From NCBI RefSeq assembly GCF_029207565.1, contig NZ_JANCMW010000005.1:186001-250000 (forward strand): 64,000 bases of DNA, given 5' to 3'. A model generated the notes under the pieces. It did no database searches. It had not been told where the DNA came from and worked only from the letters and a program-made list of their open reading frames with translations. This stretch comes from Marinobacter iranensis. GTDB lineage: Bacteria > Pseudomonadota > Gammaproteobacteria > Pseudomonadales > Oleiphilaceae. The first letter of the stretch is position 1. Every line of letters begins with the position of its first letter. Both the position numbers and the translations under genes were made by a program. Below, piece by piece: positions 36,768 through 48,558 of this stretch.

Positions 36768-38634
36768 TGGCCAACTTCCCTCCGATCGACAGCTTTTCGA
36801 CCTTTCGACCGCCGTATACAAGATTTACGATGCTACGGCTGACCATTAGCCCGGAGAACATCGACGTAAGGATACCGATCGACAGTGTCACCGCGAATCC
36901 TTTCACCGGGCCCGACCCCATTGCAAACAGGATCACCGCTACCAGCAGGGTGGTGATATTGGCATCGAAAATCGATACAAAGGCCCTGGAGTAACCAGCG
37001 TTAATCGCTGACTGTGGCGGTACGCCCATTTTCAGCTCTTCCTTTATCCGCTCGAAGATCAGCACGTTGGCATCCACCGCCATACCGACCGTCAGCACAA
37101 TACCTGCAATACCCGGCAGCGTGAGGGTAGCGGACAGGATTGACATACACGCAATCAGCAACATCAGGTTGAGCGTCAGGGCGATGTTGGCAATAACGCC
37201 AAAGCCGCGGTAATACACCACCATGTAACAGAGCACCAATACGAAGCCGAGCAAAACGGACATCATGCCAGCATCAATGTTCTTTTGGCCCAGGCTTGGG
37301 CCTATGGTGCGCTCCTGAACAAAGTACATCGGGGCAGCCAGGGAACCGGCCCGTAACAACAGGGCCAGTTCCGAGGCTTCCGGAATGGAGTCGAGGCCGG
37401 TAATACGGAAACTGCTTCCCAACGCGGACTGGATCGTCGCAAGGCTGATAATGCCCTTTTCGACCACGCGGTTGTCGACGGTACGGGTTTCGCCATCCAC
37501 GACCACTTCTTCTGTTTCCGTGCGGTACTCAATGAACAGCACCGCCATGCGACGACCGATGGCGTTGCGGGTTGCCCGGTTCATAAGGTCACCGCCCACC
37601 GAATCCATGGTGATATTAACCTGTGGCTGACCGTTCTCATCGAACGCCTGCTGGGCATTGGAGACATTGTCACCGGTTACAATGACGTCGCGCTCCAGAC
37701 GGGCCTCGCGATTGGGATTGTCGCGGAACGGAAACGTCTCGGTACTGGCTGCCGGTGCGTCCTGACGCGCCTCAAGGCGAAACTCGAGGTTGGCTGTGGC
37801 ACCAAGCACACGCTTGGCCGCCGCAGTGTCCTGGACTCCCGGCAACTCAACGATGATTCTGTCCGAACCCTGGCGCTGAACCAGAGGCTCGGCAACCCCC
37901 AGTTCGTTCACCCGGTTGCGGATGGTTGTCAGGTTCTGCTCCAGCGCGTAATCCTGGATCGACTTGATCTCCGCTTCGGACATGGTGAGCACCAGACGGT
38001 ACTCACCATCTTCGCTCTGTTCGTCCAGCAGGAACTGGTTGTACTGATCGCGGATCAGCTGGAAGGCTTCACTGCGGGAGGCTTCATCACGGAAGGTCAG
38101 AACAATGGAACGGTCCCCCTCCACATCGCCACCACGATAGCGCACACGCTCTTCCCGTAATTCCCGCTTGATCTGGCCGGACATGGCTTCAAGGCGTTGA
38201 TCCACTGCCGTTTCCATATCCACTTCCAGCAGGAAGTGGACACCACCACGAAGGTCGAGCCCCAGCTTCATCGGGCCCGCACCCAAACTCTTCAGCCATT
38301 CCGGCGTTGAAGGGGCCATGTTCAGGGCAACGAGGTAATCCCTGCCAACTGCCTCCTGAACAACCGGCCGTGCCCGCAACTGGGCTTCGGCGCTGTTCAG
38401 CCGGATCAGGGCGTCCCGCTCCTGCATCTCAGTGCTCTTGACGGCAATGCCCTCTGCCTCGAGTGCGTCGACTGCCCTATCCAGAATTCTCTGATCGACG
38501 TCGGTACTGCTCCGGGCACCGGTAATCTGCACAGCAAAGTCGTCAGGGAATACGTTGGGCAAGGCATAGACAAACCCGATCACCAGCGCGATCAGGATAA
38601 CCAGGTTTTTCCAGAGCGGATACTTGTTCAGCAT
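36760..38634 (-). CDS. secD: Protein translocase subunit SecD
   Basis: The larger partner of SecF, 624 residues (E. coli 615). TM1 lies at about residues 8-26 (NLVILIALVIGFVYALPNVF), followed by a large periplasmic region with the KLGLDLRGGVHFLLEVDM motif and the P1 domain, and six TM helices from about residue 450, including GIVLTVGMAVDANVLIFERIK with the proton-relay aspartate. It follows yajC by 80 bases and overlaps secF. The start MLNKYPLWKNLVILI at the ATG 38634 is typical. Confidence 0.97.
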   Translation of the reverse strand: MLNKYPLWKNLVILIALVIGFVYALPNVFPDDFAVQITGARSSTDVDQRILDRAVDALEAEGIAVKSTEMQERDALIRLNSAEAQLRARPVVQEAVGRDYLVALNMAPSTPEWLKSLGAGPMKLGLDLRGGVHFLLEVDMETAVDQRLEAMSGQIKRELREERVRYRGGDVEGDRSIVLTFRDEASRSEAFQLIRDQYNQFLLDEQSEDGEYRLVLTMSEAEIKSIQDYALEQNLTTIRNRVNELGVAEPLVQRQGSDRIIVELPGVQDTAAAKRVLGATANLEFRLEARQDAPAASTETFPFRDNPNREARLERDVIVTGDNVSNAQQAFDENGQPQVNITMDSVGGDLMNRATRNAIGRRMAVLFIEYRTETEEVVVDGETRTVDNRVVEKGIISLATIQSALGSSFRITGLDSIPEASELALLLRAGSLAAPMYFVQERTIGPSLGQKNIDAGMMSVLLGFVLVLCYMVVYYRGFGVIANIALTLNLMLLIACMSILSATLTLPGIAGIVLTVGMAVDANVLIFERIKEELKMGVPPQSAINAGYSRAFVSIFDANITTLLVAVILFAMGSGPVKGFAVTLSIGILTSMFSGLMVSRSIVNLVYGGRKVEKLSIGGKLANV

Positions 38635-38714
38635 GGGGTCCCTTTAAGCCAGCCAACGGGCCGGCTGTGATGTTTCAGCTTGGCAAATTCAGACCTGAGT
38701 CGAAAACCGGGCGA

Positions 38715-39077
38715 TCAGACGTCCTTCAGAGTTCCTTTCGGAAGTGCCGCTGCAACAGCAACTTTCTGAACCTTGACTTCAACGTTGTCGGCGATTTCAA
38801 CCACGATAAAATCGTCGGTAACCTTGGTGATCTTGCCGGCCATGCCGCCGGAAGTAACCACTTCATCGCCCTTGTTCAGGCCAGCCATCAGTGCCTTGTG
38901 CTCTTTCGCACGCTTGGACTGGGGACGCCAGATCAGGAAGTAGAAAATCAGGATAAAGCCGGCAAAGAAAATCACCTGCCCCATCACTCCCATACCCCCG
39001 GCACCCGGGTCCTGCGCCATGGCCAGTGCCGGCATCGCAGCAAAGAATGCAGCAACAAGTAACTTGATTGATTTCAT
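38715..39077 (-). CDS. yajC: Preprotein translocase accessory subunit YajC
   Basis: A 120-residue single-span membrane protein that associates with SecDF. It opens with a short hydrophobic segment, then Gly-rich GAGGMGVMGQ, then the TM helix VIFFAGFILIFYFLIWRPQ (about residues 34-52) and the conserved RPQSKRAKEHKALMAGLNKG cytoplasmic part with the KOW-like GDEVVTSGGMAGKI. Located between tgt and secD, as in E. coli and Pseudomonas. Confidence 0.96.
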   Translation of the reverse strand: MKSIKLLVAAFFAAMPALAMAQDPGAGGMGVMGQVIFFAGFILIFYFLIWRPQSKRAKEHKALMAGLNKGDEVVTSGGMAGKITKVTDDFIVVEIADNVEVKVQKVAVAAALPKGTLKDV

Positions 39078-39137
39078 TGACTATCTCCGTTTTTAAGAAA
39101 AGTTCAGGTAGCGGTTCAGAATCGGCTTAAGCCGCAG

Positions 39138-41362
<2,225 letters not shown>

Positions 41363-41403
41363 TGGATGGACTGTTCACGACACCGCGTTGAGCGGCTTGT
41401 AAG

Positions 41404-41490
41404 TGGTAGCGGCGGGCGGACTCGAACCGCCACGGGTTTTACCCCAACGGATTTTGAATCCGTCGTGTCTACCAATTTCACCACGCCGCC
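41404..41490 (-). tRNA. tRNA-Leu (anticodon CAA)
   Basis: An 87-base class II tRNA with encoded CCA. The acceptor GGCGGCG pairs with CGCCGCT (a G-U at the first pair), the anticodon stem ACGGA/TCCGT has loop TTCAAAA (anticodon CAA), a long variable arm TTGGGGTAAAACCCGT follows, and the T-arm is GGCGG-TTCGAGT-CCGCC. Promoter at 41508-41535. Confidence 0.96.
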
Positions 41491-41507
41491 ATCGGAGAGT
41501 GCTGGGG

Positions 41508-41535
41508 ATTATACTGAGGTTGAATCTGAAAGCAA
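41508..41535 (-). promoter_or_regulatory. Promoter of tRNA-Leu
   Basis: On the minus strand TTGCTT (41535-41530), a 16-base spacer and a perfect TATAAT (41513-41508) precede the tRNA by 17 bases. Confidence 0.75.
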
Positions 41536-41543
41536 TAACAAGT

Positions 41544-41564
41544 GCCGGACTTCCTTGTTCCGGC
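41544..41564 (-). terminator. Hairpin after flgL
   Basis: GCCGGA (41544-41549) and TCCGGC (41559-41564) form a 6-bp stem with a 9-base loop between the flgL stop and the tRNA-Leu promoter. On the minus strand the T run is weak (ACTTGTTATT); on the plus strand a T6 follows, but no gene there needs it. Confidence 0.4.
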
Positions 41565-41572
41565 AGGCTTTT

Positions 41573-42784
41573 TTACAGGCGGTCAAACAATGACAACTGG
41601 GAGACCTGGGCAAATGACTGCTGCGCGGCCTGTAGCACGAAACTCTGGAAGCTCAGGGTGCTGATGGCCTCGGCGTAATCCACGTCCCGCAACTGGGAGC
41701 GGATATCCTCGCTGTAGACCGATGAGTCTTCCAGGAACGATTTGGTGGAGTCCACGGCATTCAGGCGCCCGCCAAGCTCAGTCTGTTTCTGCACGATGGT
41801 TTCCTGAGCGTTGTCCAGGTTCTGCAATGAGGCGGCAATCAGGTCATCGTAGGCAGCCTGGCCGCCCGGTGAGCTCTTGTCGATGTTATCCAGACCATCA
41901 ATGAGATTTTCGATGGTGGCAAACACCGACTGCTTCTCCCCGGCACGAAGGGTGAACTCATCGCCATCGCCGGCATCGGTGATAGTGGCCTCAACGCCGG
42001 CAACCTCAAACGGTTCCCCGCTGGTGTAGGTTGCAGGCGTCACGGTTAGCGGATCACCCGTGCGGCTGTTCACCGCGCTAATCGTTCCCGCCGTGGTGTC
42101 GACGGTGATGGTAATGTCATCCGGCGAGACCGCCGAAAAAGCGCCATTTTCAACCACCTGAATTCCATCAATCCGCGCAGCCGCCGCATTGCCGGGATCT
42201 CCCTCAGCGAACACTGCCGCGGGAATCGACGAATAAATGCCCTTGCCATGGTCGCTGATGGGAACTGTAACACCATCATCAATCTCCAGTACGCGCTGGC
42301 CTTCATCTCCCTGGTAGACCCAGCTCCCGGAGGCATCCTTACCGAATGCGGCGGTGGAACCCTGGAACCCGCTGAAGATATACTCACCGGAGGCATCCCG
42401 GGTATTGGCAACGTTGGCCAGTTGCCCGATTCGCTCTTTCATTTCAGAGGAAATGGACTTGCGATCGTTCGCCGACAAGGAGCCATTACCCGCCTGAACC
42501 GTCAATTCCCGAATTCGCTGGATCACATCGACGGAACCTGCCAATGCACTCTCCTCCTGCTGCAACCGGTTCTCGGCAAGCCCGGCGTTGCGCTGGTAGG
42601 TTTCTATGCGCGAGAGCTCCTGGTCCAGCTTGAGAATTCTTGCCGCCGCAACAGGATCATCCGACGGCCTGTTTACCCGCTTGCCCGTAGAGATCTGCTC
42701 CTGGGTCTGGTTCAGGCTGCTGTTGAGTTCCTGCAACCGGTTAATTCCACCGGTAAATATCTGCTGTGATGAAATTCTGATCAT
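41573..42784 (-). CDS. flgL: Flagellar hook-filament junction protein FlgL (HAP3)
   Basis: The second hook-associated protein, joining the hook to the filament. The 403-residue protein has a flagellin-like N-terminus (MIRISSQQIFTGGINRLQELN), a coiled-coil region with LAENRLQQEESALAG, a variable central domain of beta-rich sequence, and a C-terminal flagellin-type helix (YAEAISTLSFQSFVLQAAQQSF). It follows flgK by 19 bases and is the last flagellar gene of the cluster. Export is by the flagellar type III system; no signal peptide. Confidence 0.96.
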   Translation of the reverse strand: MIRISSQQIFTGGINRLQELNSSLNQTQEQISTGKRVNRPSDDPVAAARILKLDQELSRIETYQRNAGLAENRLQQEESALAGSVDVIQRIRELTVQAGNGSLSANDRKSISSEMKERIGQLANVANTRDASGEYIFSGFQGSTAAFGKDASGSWVYQGDEGQRVLEIDDGVTVPISDHGKGIYSSIPAAVFAEGDPGNAAAARIDGIQVVENGAFSAVSPDDITITVDTTAGTISAVNSRTGDPLTVTPATYTSGEPFEVAGVEATITDAGDGDEFTLRAGEKQSVFATIENLIDGLDNIDKSSPGGQAAYDDLIAASLQNLDNAQETIVQKQTELGGRLNAVDSTKSFLEDSSVYSEDIRSQLRDVDYAEAISTLSFQSFVLQAAQQSFAQVSQLSLFDRL

Positions 42785-42803
42785 GTCACATCACCTCACG
42801 CTG

Positions 42804-44852
42804 TTACCGGAAACTCTGTAACAGGGTATTGAACAAATCCTGGGCCACGCTCATTACCTGAGCAGAGGCGTTATAGGCAGCCTGGTACTGGATCAGCTTA
42901 CCGGCTTCCTCATCAAGGTTTACGCCGGAAACCGATTCGCGCTGGTTGCTGGACTGCTCCAGCAGGGTTTGGCCAGCATCCTTGTCCAATTGGCTTTGCC
43001 GGGTCTTCACACCGACAGCCTCAACCAGCCCGGCATAGCCTTCGGCAAAGCTCTGGCTGCCGCTATTGAGGGTGTTTTCCGTTCCAAGCGCGGCCAGGAA
43101 CTCGGCGTTGCGGTTATCGGACACACCGTTGGTGTTGTAGTTGATGCTGAAGGAATCCCCTGCCCTGGGATTGCCCGAAATTTCAAACTGGAAGCCGACA
43201 TAGTCCGGAGAACGTGGGTCCTCGGTAAACAGTTTGTTGGACTGGCCCGGCTGGAACACATTCACCGGCGGCACCGCACCGGCATCGCCTGCCTGCAGTA
43301 CGGTGCCCGAGTCCGCATCAACAATGTCGTAAACCAATTGGCCACCGTCATCACGGAACTGAACATCCAGGGGTGGGTCCAGTTGCCCGTCCTGCCGGAA
43401 ATTGCTCAGCAGCGAGTTGGTGAACGGGTCCCTGACATCAAGCATTTTGCCCTGGTTTATGGTGGCATCACCGGTATTACCCGCAGCACCCTCCGCCCTG
43501 ACCGGGCTTGCAAACGCCAGGTCCTCTTCACGGCTGACCTGCAGGTCAATATTCGCGGCCGCGTTACGTGTGGGCTCGATCAGGAACTTGTCACCGGCAT
43601 TGAAGGTGCCGCCTTCCACGCGAATATTGAACCCGGGCATGGAAATCTCGGACTGTACCGGGTCTGGCAGGCGGCCCTGGTTAACCACCTCTCCCGTTAC
43701 CCGGTCCACCAGTTCAAAGTTCCGGCCGTCGCCACCAAACTGGAGCGACCAGCTGCCGGCGGGAAGTTGGGAGCTGTCGATAATCTCCACAGCCAGTTGT
43801 GCGTCCCTGGGGGCGCCATTGTTGGCATTGGCAATCACTCGGCCGCGCTGGGCAGCTTCGGAATTGATGTCACTGAAGAACAGGCCACCGAGATCGCCCT
43901 CCAGGTCCATGCCGATTTCATGCTGGTGATTGAGGGTGTCCGACAACGCAATGGCAACCCGCCCGAGCTCATTGAACGCGGGCTGCAGGGCTTCTGACTC
44001 AAAGCGCCGAAGGCCGCCAAGCGTGCCACCGTTGATCTGGCTATCCACGTTCAGGGTCCGGCCGCCAGTGGTCAGGGTGAATTCCAGGGTGGTCGGGTCC
44101 TCTGCGTTATCACGGGTACCCAGTTGCGCCGCCTTGTCACCCACTACCAGGGACTGGCCGTTGCGCAGCGACACATTGACCTGGCTGCCTTCCGCCTGCA
44201 CCACATTGATGCTCACCAGTTCAGACAATTGACGGAGTTTTTCGTCGCGCTTGTCCAGCAACTCATTGGGCTCGCGCCCCTGGGCCAAACCAGGAGACTC
44301 CGAGATGGCAAGATTCAGTTCGGCAATACTCTTTAGCAGCGTATTGGCATCATTCACGCCCTGCTCCATCTGGGTCTTGACGGATTCCCGCTGCTGAATG
44401 AATTCCTGGTTGAGGGCTTCGAAGCGGTTCACCACCTGCTGCGCCTCGCTCAGCACCAACTGCCGCTGGGGCAGCGAAGCCGGGTCCTCGGCAGCATTCT
44501 GCAGGCTGGCAAAGAAGTTGTTCAGGGCGTTACTCAGGCCAGTGGACTCACCGCCAAGCAGGTTGTCCAGGCGCGATAACTCGGAGTTCAACGCTTGCTG
44601 CTCACCAAACAGGGCGCTATCTTCCCGCACCTGTTGTGTGATGTATTCGTTCGCCAGCCGGCGGATATCGGTAACGTTAACTCCGGTACCAATGGAGCCG
44701 GCCCCCGTACGCTGTGCCGTCTGGGTTTCGAACTGCACTTCCTGGCGGCTGTAGCCGGGGGTGTTGGCATTGGTAATGTTGTTACCAGTGGTATTCAGTG
44801 CCGCCTGGTGCCCGAGGATACCGGTCAAGCCAATATTAATAAGCCCTGCCAT
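42804..44852 (-). CDS. flgK: Flagellar hook-associated protein FlgK (HAP1)
   Basis: The first hook-filament junction protein, 682 residues. The N-terminal rod-type motif is present (LTGILGHQAALNTTGNNITNANTPGYSRQEV), and the C-terminal D0 helix contains VNLDEEAGKLIQYQAAYNAS followed by AQVMSVAQDLFNTLLQ. The central part (about 320-570) is variable and enlarges the protein over E. coli FlgK (547). It begins 4 bases after flgJ, indicating the same transcript; no sigma-28 promoter is evident before it. Confidence 0.96.
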   Translation of the reverse strand: MAGLINIGLTGILGHQAALNTTGNNITNANTPGYSRQEVQFETQTAQRTGAGSIGTGVNVTDIRRLANEYITQQVREDSALFGEQQALNSELSRLDNLLGGESTGLSNALNNFFASLQNAAEDPASLPQRQLVLSEAQQVVNRFEALNQEFIQQRESVKTQMEQGVNDANTLLKSIAELNLAISESPGLAQGREPNELLDKRDEKLRQLSELVSINVVQAEGSQVNVSLRNGQSLVVGDKAAQLGTRDNAEDPTTLEFTLTTGGRTLNVDSQINGGTLGGLRRFESEALQPAFNELGRVAIALSDTLNHQHEIGMDLEGDLGGLFFSDINSEAAQRGRVIANANNGAPRDAQLAVEIIDSSQLPAGSWSLQFGGDGRNFELVDRVTGEVVNQGRLPDPVQSEISMPGFNIRVEGGTFNAGDKFLIEPTRNAAANIDLQVSREEDLAFASPVRAEGAAGNTGDATINQGKMLDVRDPFTNSLLSNFRQDGQLDPPLDVQFRDDGGQLVYDIVDADSGTVLQAGDAGAVPPVNVFQPGQSNKLFTEDPRSPDYVGFQFEISGNPRAGDSFSINYNTNGVSDNRNAEFLAALGTENTLNSGSQSFAEGYAGLVEAVGVKTRQSQLDKDAGQTLLEQSSNQRESVSGVNLDEEAGKLIQYQAAYNASAQVMSVAQDLFNTLLQSFR

Positions 44853-44856
44853 AACC

Positions 44857-45846
44857 TTACTCCTCAGCCCCGCGGGTACCCATGGACAACGTTGTCATGG
44901 AGTCATTGTTCATGATGCGGCGAATCTTGGCGCCGTAGTTCGGGTCGGTAGCGTACCCGGCTTCCTGCAATCTGGTTGCGAACTGGTCGGGGTCATCGGC
45001 CGCTGCCAATACATCCCGGTACCGGGGGTTGGATTCCAGGAACGACACGTAATCCCGGAAGCTGGACTCATAGTCCGGATAGGCTCGGAAAGCAGCACGT
45101 TCATTCATCGGAACACCTTCCCTGAACTCGGTCGTCGCGATATCCACGGATTCACCCTGCCAGCGCCTGTCCGCCTTGATACCAAACAGGTTAAAGCTCG
45201 GTGAGCCACCCTCGCCTTCGATCATATGCCGGCCCCAGCCGGTTTCCAGTGCCGCCTGGGCAATCATCAGGCGCGGATTGATACCGGTTTGCGCCGCTAC
45301 CTTCTCAGCCACTGGCAGCAATTCGCGAACAAACTGCTCCGGAGACTCGAACCTGTCTGGCAGCGTTGCATTCGCTTCCGGCGCAGTCGGAGACGTAGCG
45401 GTATCAGCCACCTGATTGACCTTGTCCACCTGCTCGGGCAAACGCGGAGACAGCACCGGCAAACTGCGGTCGTAATCCGCCAGCGTTTTCTTGTGGGCCG
45501 CCATCGGTTCGCCTTTTTCATCCATGCCCGGAATCTGGCGGCTAAGCTGCCGTACCAGGGCCTCGGCAATCCCGGTACCCTGCTTCTGCGAGAGCGTCAG
45601 ACTGAGCTGGTTGTCAAACATCTCGCGATAGAATTCCGATTGCTGACTGTTGAGATAGTTACCTTCCGCAAACACATCGCCAGCCTTGCGCATGGACTTG
45701 ACCATTTCCGACAGGAACAGGCCTTCAAACTGCTTCGCCACTTCCACCAGCGCCGCTTCCTTGTCGGTCCTGGCCTGGGTCTTAAGCGCATTGAGACCGC
45801 CGAAATCGGTGTAGACCTGAGCTTTCTGGACACTGAAATCCTGCAT
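44857..45846 (-). CDS. flgJ: Flagellar rod-capping protein and peptidoglycan hydrolase FlgJ
   Basis: A bifunctional 329-residue protein. The N-terminal rod-cap domain (KEAALVEVAKQFEGLFLSEM, about residues 32-52) is joined by a Pro/Ala linker to a C-terminal glucosaminidase domain (ESPEQFVRELLPVAEKVAAQ; ALETGWGRHM with the catalytic glutamate) that opens the cell wall for the rod. I use the ATG at 45846 after AGGTG; a GTG one codon earlier is the alternative. Located between flgI and flgK. Confidence 0.95.
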   Translation of the reverse strand: MQDFSVQKAQVYTDFGGLNALKTQARTDKEAALVEVAKQFEGLFLSEMVKSMRKAGDVFAEGNYLNSQQSEFYREMFDNQLSLTLSQKQGTGIAEALVRQLSRQIPGMDEKGEPMAAHKKTLADYDRSLPVLSPRLPEQVDKVNQVADTATSPTAPEANATLPDRFESPEQFVRELLPVAEKVAAQTGINPRLMIAQAALETGWGRHMIEGEGGSPSFNLFGIKADRRWQGESVDIATTEFREGVPMNERAAFRAYPDYESSFRDYVSFLESNPRYRDVLAAADDPDQFATRLQEAGYATDPNYGAKIRRIMNNDSMTTLSMGTRGAEE

Positions 45847-45854
45847 CACGTCAC

Positions 45855-46952
45855 CTATATCACGATCAGTTCGGCCCGAAGAGCGCCGGCCTGTTTAAGC
45901 GCTTCCAATACTGCCATGACGTCACCGGGCGCCGCACCGACCTGGTTCACCGCCTGGACTATTTCATTCAATGTGACAGCCGGGCCAAACTTGAACATCC
46001 TTGCCGGTTCTTCGGTAATGGCAATCTGCGTATTGGGTTCAATAACGGTTTCGCCATCGGTGAAGGGGTTCGGTTGATTGACTTCGGGATTCTCCTGAAT
46101 GGTCACTGTCAGGTTACCGTGGGTGACCGCCGCCGGGCTGACCTTGACGTTCTGCCCCACCACAATGGTGCCCGTGCGGCTGTTAATGACCACCTTGGCG
46201 GCATCCTGTGCCGGATCGACATTGATATTTTCAAGGATCGAAAGGAAGCTCACCCTCTGTGACGGATCCCGGGGCGCCTTCACGGATACGGCCGTGGCAT
46301 CGTGGGCATAGGCCATGTCGGGGCCCAAATGGCCGTTAATGGCCTCCACCACGCGGCGCGCAGTGGTGAAATCCGGCCTTAACAGGTTGAAGGTAATGGT
46401 GTCGCCACGGGAGAACGGTGAGGTCACTTCCCTCTCAATAGTGGCCCCATTTGGAATACGGCCGACGCTGGGAACGTTAACGGTGATTCGGGAGCCATCC
46501 GCACCCTGGGCGCCAAAGCCACCCACCACAAGGCTGCCCTGGGCCATGGCGTATATCTGGTCGTCAGCACCTTTCAACGGCGTCATCAGCAGGGTTCCAC
46601 CACGCAGGCTGTCGGCATTACCGATGGACGACACGGTGATGTCCATTGACTGACCGGGCTTGGCAAACGGAGGCAGGCTGGCGGTAACAGTCACCGCTGC
46701 CACATTCGCAAGGTTGGGGTTCACTCCCGGTGGCAGGGTGATGCCAAACTGGCTCATCATGTTACGGAAGGTCTGGTTGGTAAACGGTGCCTTGTCACCA
46801 GTACCATCAAGGCCCACCACCAGGCCGTAACCCACCAGTTGGTTGCTACGCACGCCCTTGATACGCGCCAGGTCCTTCAGGCGGTCCGCCAGCACCGGCG
46901 CAGCGATAACCGACAGCGCTAACACCATTATGCCGAATCTCAGCATTTTCAT
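45855..46952 (-). CDS. flgI: Flagellar P-ring protein FlgI
   Basis: Forms the periplasmic P-ring bushing round the rod. The 365-residue product starts with a Sec signal peptide ([22 protein letters not shown]), then [20 protein letters not shown], the FlgI hallmark, and [21 protein letters not shown] sequence. I use the ATG at 46952, which overlaps the flgH stop (ATGA), rather than a GTG 4 codons earlier. Length matches the family (about 365). Confidence 0.96.
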   Translation of the reverse strand: MKMLRFGIMVLALSVIAAPVLADRLKDLARIKGVRSNQLVGYGLVVGLDGTGDKAPFTNQTFRNMMSQFGITLPPGVNPNLANVAAVTVTASLPPFAKPGQSMDITVSSIGNADSLRGGTLLMTPLKGADDQIYAMAQGSLVVGGFGAQGADGSRITVNVPSVGRIPNGATIEREVTSPFSRGDTITFNLLRPDFTTARRVVEAINGHLGPDMAYAHDATAVSVKAPRDPSQRVSFLSILENINVDPAQDAAKVVINSRTGTIVVGQNVKVSPAAVTHGNLTVTIQENPEVNQPNPFTDGETVIEPNTQIAITEEPARMFKFGPAVTLNEIVQAVNQVGAAPGDVMAVLEALKQAGALRAELIVI

Positions 46953-47656
46953 AGCGGAAACCACTCACTGTTAAAGAATCGTGCCAGCCAGCCCATTTGG
47001 TTGGCCTGGTCGAAATCACCGGTACCGCCGTAGGCGATGCGGGCGTCTGCAATACGATTGGAAGCAACGGTGTTATCCGGTGAGATATCCTCCGGGCGCA
47101 CAAGCCCGGTCAGACGGATGTATTCATCGCCGTTGGTCAGCGACAGCCATTTCTCACCACGAATATGCAGAACGCCATTTGGCAGCACTTCCGTGACGGT
47201 TACGGTGATATTACCGTTCAGGCTGTTGCTCTGGTCCGCTTCCGCCTGGCCCTCGAAGTCGCGCTCCAGGTTAATGTCGGTTGCCAGGCCAAAGTTGCCA
47301 TTTCCCAGAATTTGCGGATCCAGCATGGAGATTTCATTGTCCTTGGTAATACTGCTCTCGGCGTTCTTGCTGGCACGGGTGGACTCCTCAAGGGTCACCG
47401 TAAGGATGTCACCGACGTTCAGTGCCACGGTATCCCCGTACAGGCTGTAATTGCGGGAAGACTGGTAAATGGCACCCGATTCGGGATCCCGCTGCATCAT
47501 TACTTCGGCACGCACCGGAGCGTACTGCGGGTCGTCCGGAATGGCGCGGGGCCGGCTCATGGCGGTACAACCCTGGAGGACGACAAGCGCTATAACGAGG
47601 GCAACGGTGCCGCCGTGGTGCCTGAGTTCTCTGTGATTGAAAATAATGGGTGTCAT
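46949..47656 (-). CDS. flgH: Flagellar L-ring lipoprotein FlgH
   Basis: An outer-membrane lipoprotein forming the L-ring. The 235 residues include a long signal peptide ending in the lipobox LQGC (C30), then [20 protein letters not shown], the conserved start of the ring domain, and the C-terminal [19 protein letters not shown]. Located between flgG (29 bases) and flgI (overlapping), so P- and L-ring genes are translationally coupled. Confidence 0.96.
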   Translation of the reverse strand: MTPIIFNHRELRHHGGTVALVIALVVLQGCTAMSRPRAIPDDPQYAPVRAEVMMQRDPESGAIYQSSRNYSLYGDTVALNVGDILTVTLEESTRASKNAESSITKDNEISMLDPQILGNGNFGLATDINLERDFEGQAEADQSNSLNGNITVTVTEVLPNGVLHIRGEKWLSLTNGDEYIRLTGLVRPEDISPDNTVASNRIADARIAYGGTGDFDQANQMGWLARFFNSEWFPL

Positions 47657-47685
47657 GGTATCCCCTTCCTGCCGTCCGCTACCGG

Positions 47686-48474
47686 TTAACCAATGTTGTT
47701 GGTGATGAACTGCAGCATCTGGTCGGTGGCAGAGACTACTTTCGAGTTCATTTCGTAAGCGCGCTGGGTGGTGATCATATTGACCAGCTCCTCCACCACT
47801 TCCACGTTGGAAGCCTCGACCATGCCCTGCTCAAGAGTGCCCAGGCCGCCGATTCCGGGCTCACCTTCCGCGGGATCACCGCTGGCATTGGTTGCCTTGT
47901 AGAGGTTGTTACCGATCGCCTGCAGACCCTGAGGGTTGATGAAATCCACCAGGGTAATTTCACCAAGGTTGATCGGCGCCGCCTGGTCATCGGTAACCGC
48001 AGACACGGTGCCATCCTTACCGATGGTGATGTTGGTGGCGTTCTCCGGCACGTTGATGTTCGGCTCAAGGGTGTAGCCATCCGGGTTCACGATGTCGCCA
48101 TCGGAGTTAAGCTGGAACTGGCCATCTCGGGTGTAGGCAATCTGGCCATCCGGCAGCAATATCTGCATAAAGCCCCGGCCATCCACGGCCATGTCGAGTG
48201 GCTGCTCAGTGACTTCCAGGTTGCCCTGGGAGAACTGCTTGGCAGTACCAACGATGCGCACACCGGTACCCAGTTGAAGGCCGGACGGCAACTCCGAATT
48301 CTGGGTATTCAGACCACCGGGTTGCCGGTCGATCTGGTACAGCAGATCCTGGAACACGGCCCGGTCGCGTTTGAAACCGGTGGTGTTCACGTTGGCCAGG
48401 TTGTTGGAGATCGTGGCCATGTTGGTGTCCTGCGCGCTCAACCCGGTTTTGCTGACCCAAAGTGCTGGATGCAT
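47686..48474 (-). CDS. flgG: Flagellar distal rod protein FlgG
   Basis: Builds the distal rod. The 262-residue protein starts MHPALWVSKTGLSAQDTNMA and carries the rod signature ISNNLANVNTTGFKRDRAVF (about 23-42). The C-terminal helix VEVVEELVNMITTQRAYEMN (about 225-244) packs with it in the D0 domain. Length equals that of Salmonella FlgG (260). It follows flgF after 84 bases and shows close sequence kinship with it. Confidence 0.97.
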   Translation of the reverse strand: MHPALWVSKTGLSAQDTNMATISNNLANVNTTGFKRDRAVFQDLLYQIDRQPGGLNTQNSELPSGLQLGTGVRIVGTAKQFSQGNLEVTEQPLDMAVDGRGFMQILLPDGQIAYTRDGQFQLNSDGDIVNPDGYTLEPNINVPENATNITIGKDGTVSAVTDDQAAPINLGEITLVDFINPQGLQAIGNNLYKATNASGDPAEGEPGIGGLGTLEQGMVEASNVEVVEELVNMITTQRAYEMNSKVVSATDQMLQFITNNIG

Positions 48475-48558
48475 GTCATCTACTCCTTGCCGGGACTGTC
48501 GGGAGGCGGCCGATTCTTGCCGCTTTCGCGCCCGCCCGGGCGATGTTCGAAAGGTTTA

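Noticed and set aside
42969..43997. 342-codon plus-strand open frame within the flagellar operon
   Set aside because: Antisense to flgK, which has intact conserved ends; a shadow frame.
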